This document shows positions 55,695-64,000 of a DNA stretch of 64,000 nucleotides, in pieces. The notes under the pieces were generated by a model. It saw nothing but the letters and a program-made list of their open reading frames with translations. It had not been told where the DNA came from and made no database searches. Numbering within the stretch: the first letter of the stretch is position 1; each line of letters begins with the position of its first letter. Source of the DNA: Teichococcus vastitatis (GTDB lineage: Bacteria; Pseudomonadota; Alphaproteobacteria; Acetobacterales; Acetobacteraceae); NCBI RefSeq assembly GCF_003604215.1, contig NZ_QXGS01000003.1, positions 186,001 through 250,000 on the forward strand, written 5' to 3'. A program made the translations under genes and the position numbers.

Positions 55695-56564
55695 ATGCCG
55701 ACCGATTCCTGGGTGAACGAGACCCTCTATCCCGAATGGGGCCAGCGCTTCCTGGTGAAGCGCGAGCTGGCCCGCGTGCAGAGCGCCTTCCAGGACATCA
55801 TGCTGTTCGAAAGCTACAGCCACGGGCGCGTTATGCTGCTCGATGGCGTGGTGCAGATCACGGAAAAGGACGAGTTCGTTTATCAGGAGATGCTCGCCCA
55901 TGTGCCGTTGCTGGCGCATGGCGACGCAAGGCGCGTGCTGATCATCGGCGCCGGCGACGGCGGCGTGCTGAAGCGTGTGCTGCAGCACCGCAACGTCGAG
56001 AAGGCCGTGATGGTCGAAATCGACGGCGAGGTGATCCGGCTGTGCAAGGAGCACATGCCCGACATCGCGGGCGGCGCCTGGACCGATCCGCGCGCCGAGG
56101 TGATCGTCGGTGACGGCATCGACTACGTCCGCAAGGCGGATGCCGGCAGCTTCGACGTGGTGATCGTCGATTCGACCGATCCGATTGGCGTGGGCGAGGT
56201 GCTGTTCACCGACGAGTTCTACAGCAGCGCCGCGCGCCTGCTGTCGGACCGCGGCGTGATCGTCAATCAATGCGGCGTGCCGATCATGCAGGCCGACGAA
56301 CTGGCCGAAACCAGCGTTCGCCGCGGCAAGGCGTTCCCGGACATCTGGGCCTATGTGGCGGCGGTGCCGACCTATGTCGGCGGCTTCATGACATTGGGCT
56401 GGGCAGCCAAGGATGCCGGGCTGCGGACGGTGGATGCGGAGACGATCCGCCGCCGCGCCGAGGCGGCCGGTATCCTCGGCGCCACGGAATACTGGACGCC
56501 CGAGATTCATGCAGGCGCTTTCCACCTCCCGCCCTACATCAGCCGGCACTTGCCCCGGTCCTGA
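55695..56564 (+). CDS. speE: Polyamine aminopropyltransferase (spermidine synthase)
   Basis: SpeE transfers the aminopropyl group from decarboxylated SAM to putrescine. The 289-residue protein has the N-terminal strand domain (FESYSHGRVMLLDGVVQITEKDEFVYQEMLAHVPL), the decarboxylated-SAM-binding loop IIGAGDGGVLKRVL, VEIDGEVIRLCKEH, the catalytic Asp in VDSTDPIG and the gate residues in IVNQCGVPIMQ. GAGGAC stands before the ATG. A terminator separates it from speD. Its 3' end overlaps a leftward small gene by 26 bases. Confidence 0.95.
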   Translation: MPTDSWVNETLYPEWGQRFLVKRELARVQSAFQDIMLFESYSHGRVMLLDGVVQITEKDEFVYQEMLAHVPLLAHGDARRVLIIGAGDGGVLKRVLQHRNVEKAVMVEIDGEVIRLCKEHMPDIAGGAWTDPRAEVIVGDGIDYVRKADAGSFDVVIVDSTDPIGVGEVLFTDEFYSSAARLLSDRGVIVNQCGVPIMQADELAETSVRRGKAFPDIWAYVAAVPTYVGGFMTLGWAAKDAGLRTVDAETIRRRAEAAGILGATEYWTPEIHAGAFHLPPYISRHLPRS

Positions 56565-56835
56565 TGCCCGGATCGCCGCGGCGGCTGAGCGCCGCACCGG
56601 CCTGCAAGGCCTGGTGCAGGATCTCGACCCGCTGCTGAAGCAGCAACAGGGCAAAGCGGCATGCCTGCCGGTTCCGCTTTTGCAGCCGCAGGGCGGCCAG
56701 GCACAGAACGGCGATGTCCCGGTCCAGTCCAGGACGGTCCAACTGCTGCCCGGTCCTGGCGAGGCCCCGGGTGGTGGCCAGGAGGCCGTCCAGCTGCTGG
56801 GCGGTGACAAGGACGGCATGCACATCAGGAGTCAT
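56539..56835 (-). CDS. Small helical protein, unknown
   Basis: A 98-residue frame (ATG 56835) is likely to be real because its third codon positions are strongly GC-rich and the protein has a regular amphipathic helical pattern (TPDVHAVLVTAQQLDGLLAT, CRFALLLLQQRVEILHQALQ). No signal, membrane segment or known motif is visible, and I do not recognise the family. It runs opposite to the next small gene, with which it shares a 103-base gap, and overlaps the speE end. No good ribosome site is seen. Confidence 0.5.
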   Translation of the reverse strand: MTPDVHAVLVTAQQLDGLLATTRGLARTGQQLDRPGLDRDIAVLCLAALRLQKRNRQACRFALLLLQQRVEILHQALQAGAALSRRGDPGIRTGASAG

Positions 56836-56938
56836 GCCGCGAGTCTGGAAGACTCCGGTTGAGCGACGGTAAACAGCACCGTTAATTCTTCCTTCACCTC
56901 TTGGATCCACCCTGACGGCTCGCGGAAAGGGCCTGCCG

Positions 56939-57157
56939 ATGGACATGCGTGAAGCGTTGGAGCACAGCCTGCGGCAGCTGGAAGCCGGCGTCTCACGGCA
57001 GCCGATGGTGTTGACCGGCGCAATGGGGAAGGCGTCGGCCGGCCTGCGGGCGGTACCGCCGCGACTCCAGGCCAGTTGTTCGAACGCTGCTGTTCTCCAG
57101 GCGAGCCGTGCCTTGTTGGCCGATGCCATCGCCGATCTCGCGCGGCAGGCCGGCTGA
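56939..57157 (+). CDS. Small helical protein, unknown, ahead of the kinase gene
   Basis: The 72-residue frame from ATG 56939 has AAAGGG seven bases upstream, a good ribosome site. The protein is predicted to be mostly helical (MDMREALEHSLRQLEAGVS and ALLADAIADLARQ) with no membrane segment or known motif. It ends 17 bases before the likely GTG start of a hybrid histidine kinase, so the two may be co-transcribed. An ACGGT-N7-ACCGT inverted repeat (56866-56882) lies in the divergent gap upstream. Family unknown. Confidence 0.5.
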   Translation: MDMREALEHSLRQLEAGVSRQPMVLTGAMGKASAGLRAVPPRLQASCSNAAVLQASRALLADAIADLARQAG

Positions 57158-57174
57158 CAGCGGGTCCGCGTCAC

Positions 57175-58728
<1,554 letters not shown>

Positions 58729-58754
58729 GTGGCTCTTGCACGAGGAACACCAAA

Positions 58755-58769
58755 GAACATATAAGGAAC
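58755..58769 (+). promoter_or_regulatory. SOS box (LexA operator) upstream of recA
   Basis: GAAC-ATATAAG-GAAC is the exact reverse complement form of GTTC-N7-GTTC, the alphaproteobacterial LexA operator. Two more GAAC copies flank it (58745-58748 and 58776-58779) at six-base gaps, so four half-sites start 10, 11 and 10 bases apart. The box lies 165 bases before the recA ATG in a 205-base gap that holds no gene. Confidence 0.8.
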
Positions 58770-58933
58770 ATCACAGAACGGCCGGCGCACCTTTCATGAG
58801 GCTGGGAAAGGCCTGCTTGTCGCGATAATGTGATCAGGGCGAAACGGGTTGGCGTTTTCGGCATTGCGCAACGGGCTGCCAGTCGGTGGCGGCCGCGCAG
58901 CACCGGCGCCTTTGGGCATTAGGGGATTCCAGA

Positions 58934-59971
<1,038 letters not shown>

Positions 59972-60009
59972 CTCTCACGTAAAGGAGCGCCCCACCGGGC
60001 GACCCATGG

Positions 60010-60045
60010 AAAGGTGCCGGCCGCGAGGCCGGCACCTTTTTTGTT
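60010..60045 (+). terminator. Rho-independent terminator after recA
   Basis: AAAGGTGCCGGCC and GGCCGGCACCTTT form a 13-pair stem with loop GCGA, followed by a T run (TTTTTTG then TTTTC). It begins 39 bases after the recA stop and is the clearest intrinsic terminator in the window. It also separates recA from the convergent rluC gene. Confidence 0.92.
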
Positions 60046-60055
60046 TTCTTCCGCC

Positions 60056-61033
60056 TCAGGGCTGCCGGCGGGGCGGCGGGCTGCGCGGCTTTTCGAAGCC
60101 GAGGAACGTGAAGCTTTCCAGCATGTGTGGCGGCAAGGGCGCCGTGACCTCCAGGCTGCCGCCCTCCGGATGCGGAACACGGATCGACCGCGCATGCAGG
60201 TGCAGCGCGTGCGACATGCCCTCCAGGTGAGCGGCCTGGCCGCCATACTTGCCGTCGCCCAGGATCGGACATTCCAGCGCCGAGGCACAATGCACGCGCA
60301 GCTGGTGCGTCCGTCCCGTGAGCGGCTTCAGCTCCAGCCAGGTGGCATGGCGCCGCGCCACGTCGACCGTGTTGAACTCGGTGATGGCATGGGCGCCGTC
60401 GCGGCCCTCGGCGGGCACGATGCGCTCGCCGCGCGGGCCGCCCTGCTTGGCCAGCCGCATGTCGATGCGCCCGCCCTGGAACTGCGGCTGGCCGACCACC
60501 ACAGCCCAGTAGGTCTTCTCGGCATCGCGTCCGCGGAACGCGGAAGCCAGGCGGCTGGCGGCCCGTGCGTTGCGCGCCAGCAGCAGCACGCCCGAGGTGT
60601 CGCGATCCAGGCGGTGCACCAGCTTGGGCCGGTCCTCCGCCTCGAAGCGCAACGCGTCCAGCATGCCATCCAGGTGCTTGCGGATGTTGGGACCGCCCTG
60701 CACCGGAAGACCATGCGGCTTGTTCAGCGCGATCACGTCGTCGTCGCGGTACAGAACCATCTTCTCCAGGGCGCGCGCATCTTCCTCCGACACCTGTCGG
60801 TCGCGCAGATTGGGCTCCGGCGCCGGTCCCTCGGGCAAGGGAGGGATGCGGACTTCCTGGCCGCGCTCCAGCCGGGTGCTGGCTTCGGCGCGCTTGCCAT
60901 CCACGCGGATTTGGCCGGTGCGCAGCATCTTCTGCAGGGCACCCTGCGTCACCTGGGGAAAGTGCCGCCGGAACCAGCGGTCCAGCCGGGACTCGGAGTC
61001 GGCAGCATGAACCGTGCGGTGCTGAATGGTCAT
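60056..61033 (-). CDS. rluC: RluC-family pseudouridine synthase
   Basis: The enzyme isomerises specific uridines in 23S rRNA. The 325-residue protein has an N-terminal S4 RNA-binding domain (RLDRWFRRHFPQVTQGALQKML) and the catalytic domain with the Asp in HRLDRDTSG, then LKPLTGRTHQLRVH and the C-terminal HLHARSI block. RluC, RluA and RluD types are alike in sequence; RluC is favoured by the S4 domain and by the crcB-rarA neighbourhood seen in other alphaproteobacteria. It lies 68 bases after crcB on the same strand. Confidence 0.9.
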   Translation of the reverse strand: MTIQHRTVHAADSESRLDRWFRRHFPQVTQGALQKMLRTGQIRVDGKRAEASTRLERGQEVRIPPLPEGPAPEPNLRDRQVSEEDARALEKMVLYRDDDVIALNKPHGLPVQGGPNIRKHLDGMLDALRFEAEDRPKLVHRLDRDTSGVLLLARNARAASRLASAFRGRDAEKTYWAVVVGQPQFQGGRIDMRLAKQGGPRGERIVPAEGRDGAHAITEFNTVDVARRHATWLELKPLTGRTHQLRVHCASALECPILGDGKYGGQAAHLEGMSHALHLHARSIRVPHPEGGSLEVTAPLPPHMLESFTFLGFEKPRSPPPRRQP

Positions 61034-61101
61034 GGCACTCTCGTTATCGCGTCAAAAGGTCTTTTTAGCAGAGCGCGCCCGGGGACTCACCTGCCGCTCG
61101 G

Positions 61102-61488
61102 CTACAAGCGCTGCCCCAGCCAGAAGCATGCGGCAAAGGCGCCCAGGCCGAACAACAGCGTCGCGCACAGATAGACCAGAGCCGTCAGGAGAGAACGCTG
61201 TGCCAGCAGCCCCACATCCAGGGAAAAGGCGGAAAAGGTGGTGAAGCCGCCCAGCAGCCCGGTGATGAGCAATAGGCGCGCCTCGCCCGGCATCGGCATG
61301 CCACTAGCTATCAGGCCGCCGATCAGCCCGATGACGGCGCTGCCGATCACGTTCACCGCCAGCGTGCCCCAGGGAAGCACCGTTCCGAACCGTGCCAGGC
61401 ACCAGATGCCGAGGCTGTAACGCAACACAGAACCGGCGGCACCGCCCGCCGCAACAAGCGCTAGGAGTTGGGGGGCGAAGGGGCTCAT
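61102..61488 (-). CDS. crcB: Fluoride channel CrcB/Fluc
   Basis: CrcB forms dimeric channels that expel fluoride. The 128-residue membrane protein has four helices and the family blocks GGAAGSVLRYSLG, PWGTLAVNVIGSAVIG, and GLLGGFTTFSAFSLD (the TFS phenylalanine region lining the pore). Its ATG overlaps the rarA stop by four bases, so it is coupled to rarA. I saw no fluoride riboswitch upstream, which the overlap makes unlikely anyway. Confidence 0.95.
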   Translation of the reverse strand: MSPFAPQLLALVAAGGAAGSVLRYSLGIWCLARFGTVLPWGTLAVNVIGSAVIGLIGGLIASGMPMPGEARLLLITGLLGGFTTFSAFSLDVGLLAQRSLLTALVYLCATLLFGLGAFAACFWLGQRL

Positions 61489-62861
61489 CCGCCTGCGGGC
61501 CGCCGGGGACCGCGAGAGGCGCGGCTGGCCCGGAGCTCCGCCCAGCGCTGCAGCCGCTCCAGGATCTGCGCCTCGCGGCCCCGCCCAGCCGGGCGGTAGA
61601 AGGCGTGCCGCTCCATGGCGTCCGGAAAGTAGTTCTGGCCGCTGAAGGCGTCCTCCGCGTCATGGTCGTAGTCGTAGCCCCGGCCATAGCCGAGCTGCTT
61701 CATCAGCTTAGTCGGGGCGTTGAGGATGTGGGCGGGCGGCATCAGGCTGCCCGTTTCCTTCGCGGCGCGGCGCGCCTCGTTATAGGCGACGTACACGGCG
61801 TTCGATTTGGGCGCCGTGCCGAGATGCACCACCAGCTGTGCCAGGGCGAGCTCTCCTTCGGGTGTGCCGAGCCGTTCAAAGGTTTCCCATGCGGCAATGG
61901 CAGCGGGAAGGGCGGTCGGGTCGGCCAGACCCACATCCTCGGCCGCGAAGCGTGTCAATCGCCGGGCGATGTAGCGCGGGTCCTCGCCGCCCTCGAGCAT
62001 GCGGGCGAACCAGTACAGGGCGGCATCGGGGTCGCTGCCGCGCAACGATTTATGCAGGGCCGAGATCAGGTTGTAGTGTTCCTCCCGGTCCTTGTCGTAC
62101 AGCGCCGCCCGCTTGGCCAGCAGCACCGACAGGCCGGCGGGATCGAGCGGCCCGGTGTTCTCCGGCAGGGCCAGAAGCTGCTCGGCCATGTTCAGGATGT
62201 AGCGGCCGTCGCCATTGGCCATGGCGCGCAGCACGTCCCGCGCCGGGCCATCCACCGGCAGGGCCCGGCCGGCCTCGGCCTCGGCGCGCGTCAGCAACAA
62301 TTCGAGCGCCGGGTCGTCCAGCCGCTTCAGCACCATCACCTGGCAGCGGGACAGCAGCGCGCCGTTCAGCGCGAAGGACGGGTTCTCGGTGGTGGCGCCC
62401 ACGAGCACCACGGTGCCATCCTCCACCACCGGCAGGAAGCCGTCCTGCTGCGCCCGGTTGAAGCGGTGGATCTCGTCCACGAATAACAGCGTGCCCTGGC
62501 CGTTCGAGCGCCTGGCACGCGCCTCGTCGAACACGCGCTTCAGGTCCGCCACGCCGGAGAACACGGCGGACAGCGGTGCGAAACGCAGCGCGGCCGCTTC
62601 CGCCAGCAGGCGGGCGATCGTGGTCTTGCCGACACCCGGCGGGCCCCACAGGATCAGCGAGGCCAGGGCGCCGCGTTCCAGCATGCGGCTGACGGTGCCC
62701 TGCGGGCCCAGCAGGTGATCCTGGCCCACCACCTCCGATAGGGTTGCCGGCCGCAGGCGATCGGCCAGCGGGCGAACTGCGGCGGCTACTGGCCCGTCCG
62801 TCTCCGGCGGTGCCGTGGCGGCGAACAGGTCGGCGGTGGGGGTGGCTTTGCGCGGCGGCAT
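61485..62861 (-). CDS. rarA: Replication-associated recombination protein RarA (MgsA), AAA ATPase
   Basis: RarA acts at stalled replication forks and resembles clamp-loader subunits. The 458-residue protein has a clamp-loader AAA domain with [21 protein letters not shown], Walker [11 protein letters not shown], Walker [11 protein letters not shown] and sensor [10 protein letters not shown], and the C-terminal MgsA domain ([34 protein letters not shown]). The ATG at 62861 is the best start; a longer frame to 62939 adds poorly conserved residues. It heads a rarA-crcB-rluC operon and is divergent from alaS over a 144-base gap. Confidence 0.95.
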   Translation of the reverse strand: MPPRKATPTADLFAATAPPETDGPVAAAVRPLADRLRPATLSEVVGQDHLLGPQGTVSRMLERGALASLILWGPPGVGKTTIARLLAEAAALRFAPLSAVFSGVADLKRVFDEARARRSNGQGTLLFVDEIHRFNRAQQDGFLPVVEDGTVVLVGATTENPSFALNGALLSRCQVMVLKRLDDPALELLLTRAEAEAGRALPVDGPARDVLRAMANGDGRYILNMAEQLLALPENTGPLDPAGLSVLLAKRAALYDKDREEHYNLISALHKSLRGSDPDAALYWFARMLEGGEDPRYIARRLTRFAAEDVGLADPTALPAAIAAWETFERLGTPEGELALAQLVVHLGTAPKSNAVYVAYNEARRAAKETGSLMPPAHILNAPTKLMKQLGYGRGYDYDHDAEDAFSGQNYFPDAMERHAFYRPAGRGREAQILERLQRWAELRASRASRGPRRPAGG

Positions 62862-63005
62862 GCCGCCACTATAGGGCTGGATCCCCGGACCCTGCACCTG
62901 TGCGCTGCCAGCCAGGGCCCGGCCGGCGGGACTTCCCACTCCCCGGCGGGCGCGCTACGTCATCGGCCAACCTTTTTCGCCGGCTCCAGGGCAGAACAGC
63001 GGACG

Positions 63006-64000
63006 ATGACCAGCAGCAACGACATCCGGGCCACCTTCCTCGATTACTTCGCCCGCAATGGCCATACGGTGGTGGAATCCTCGCCCCTGGTGCCGCGCAA
63101 CGATCCCACGCTGATGTTCACCAACAGCGGCATGGTGCAGTTCAAGAACGTCTTCACCGGGCAGGAGAGGCGTCCCTATTCCCGCGCCACCACCGCCCAG
63201 AAATCGGTGCGTGCCGGCGGCAAGCACAATGACCTGGACAATGTCGGCTACACCGCCCGGCACCATACCTTCTTCGAGATGCTGGGGAATTTCTCCTTCG
63301 GAGACTACTTCAAGGAACAGGCGATCGAGCACGCCTGGACGCTTCTGACCAAGGATTTCTCCCTGCCCAAGGAGAAGCTGCTGGTCACCGTGTTCTCCGA
63401 GGATGAGGACGCCGCCACCCTGTGGCGGAAGATCGCCGGACTGCCGGATGAGCGGATCATCCGCATCGCCACCAGCGACAATTTCTGGCGGATGGGCGAC
63501 ACCGGCCCCTGCGGCCCGTGTTCCGAGATCTTCTACGACCATGGCGCGTCGATCCCGGGCGGCCCCCCGGGTTCCCCAGACGAGGATGGCGACCGCTTCA
63601 TCGAGATCTGGAACCTCGTGTTCATGCAGTATCTCGAGGAGCCGGCCGGCAACCGCAATCCGCTGCCGCGCCCATCGATCGACACCGGCATGGGGCTGGA
63701 GCGCTTCGCCGCCATTCTGCAAGGCAAGCACGACAACTACGACATCGACACCTTCCGCGCATTGATCCTGGCCTCGGCCGAGGCAACGGGGCAGGCGCCG
63801 GACGGGCCGTTCAAGGTGAGCCACCGTGTCGTCGCCGACCACCTGCGCTCGGGCGCCTTCCTGATCGCCGACGGCGTCATGCCCTCCAACGAGGGCCGCG
63901 GCTACGTGCTGCGCCGGATCCTGCGGCGGGCCATGCGCCACGCCCACATGATGGGCGCGCGGGAGCCGCTGCTGTACCGCCTGTTGCCGGCCCTGATCCG
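63006..64000 (+). CDS. alaS: Alanyl-tRNA synthetase (C-terminal part cut off by the window edge)
   Basis: AlaRS charges tRNA-Ala. The first 331 codons are visible out of roughly 880 expected. They hold the class II catalytic core: [13 protein letters not shown], motif 1 and the surrounding [35 protein letters not shown] region, motif 2 residues in [26 protein letters not shown], and the motif 3 area [15 protein letters not shown]. The ATG at 63006 has a GCGGACG purine stretch upstream. The recA-alaS vicinity is common in alphaproteobacteria; here the rarA group lies between them on the other strand. Confidence 0.96.
   Translation, partial: MTSSNDIRATFLDYFARNGHTVVESSPLVPRNDPTLMFTNSGMVQFKNVFTGQERRPYSRATTAQKSVRAGGKHNDLDNVGYTARHHTFFEMLGNFSFGDYFKEQAIEHAWTLLTKDFSLPKEKLLVTVFSEDEDAATLWRKIAGLPDERIIRIATSDNFWRMGDTGPCGPCSEIFYDHGASIPGGPPGSPDEDGDRFIEIWNLVFMQYLEEPAGNRNPLPRPSIDTGMGLERFAAILQGKHDNYDIDTFRALILASAEATGQAPDGPFKVSHRVVADHLRSGAFLIADGVMPSNEGRGYVLRRILRRAMRHAHMMGAREPLLYRLLPALI

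Noticed and set aside
56870..56885. Possible CtrA box (TAAA-N8-TTAA) upstream of the small gene before the kinase
   Set aside because: The spacing is eight rather than seven and the first half is imperfect, so it is too weak to call despite the CckA-like gene downstream.

Overview
The window is a gene-dense, GC-rich chromosomal segment with almost no mobile DNA. It looks like an alphaproteobacterium, probably in or near the Acetobacteraceae (Roseomonas-like); the family-level guess is an inference. The clues are the trpD-trpC-moaC-moeA-lexA order, GTTC-N7-GTTC type SOS boxes upstream of both lexA and recA, a pyruvate dehydrogenase E1 beta with its own lipoyl domain next to lipA and a ratA/COQ10-like gene, a DksA with a single cysteine, and the rarA-crcB-rluC and recA-alaS neighbourhoods. 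No insertion sequence, prophage or CRISPR array was seen. One tRNA gene (Ser, GGA) is present.

Layout. 1-6.4 kb (minus strand): lexA (cut by the window edge), molybdopterin genes moeA and moaC, tryptophan genes trpC and trpD, and the periplasmic folding factor ppiD. 6.4-9.6 kb (plus): tpiA, a MarR-GNAT fusion regulator with a long palindrome over its start, and an M20 peptidase. 9.6-18.5 kb (minus): threonine aldolase, a small membrane protein, ratA, lipA and the pyruvate dehydrogenase operon pdhA-pdhB-pdhC-GNAT-lpdA. 18.6-26.4 kb: histidine utilisation, with hutC-hutU-hutH-hutI-thioesterase leftward and hutF-GNAT rightward. 26.4-30.3 kb: an M19 dipeptidase, a serine hydrolase, msrA and a second HutC-type GntR regulator. 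30.4-36.1 kb (plus): rpmF-plsX-fabH, a small membrane gene, dksA and a solitary fusA whose leader carries a 29-bp periodic repeat. 36.2-43.2 kb: small secreted and membrane proteins, comM, an HDAC-like amidohydrolase, an ABC exporter, an MBL-fold hydrolase and an EI24 protein. 43.3-51.8 kb (plus): a nucleoside salvage locus made of a frameshifted periplasmic nucleotidase (cpdB), a BMP-type nucleoside ABC transporter, cytidine deaminase, nucleoside deoxyribosyltransferase and nucleoside hydrolase. 51.9-54.9 kb: a DHCW-type cupin, DUF3750 and DUF2937 proteins, a serine hydrolase and tRNA-Ser. 55.2-64 kb: speD and speE separated by a strong hairpin, two orphan small genes, a CckA-like soluble hybrid kinase, recA, then rluC-crcB-rarA leftward and alaS rightward (cut by the edge).

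How it works together. Many genes in the operons overlap by 1-4 bases (ATGA, GTGA, TTGA, TGATG), which implies translational coupling. The most coherent accessory module is the nucleoside locus: nucleotides would be dephosphorylated in the periplasm, nucleosides bound by the BMP protein and imported, then deaminated, transglycosylated or hydrolysed. Its first gene appears broken by a one-base frameshift. I found no wholly unfamiliar multi-gene system. The points most worth checking are the cpdB frameshift, the MarR-GNAT palindrome, the acetyltransferases coupled into the pdh and hut operons, the fusA leader repeats, the terminator between speD and speE, and the membrane-less CckA-like kinase.
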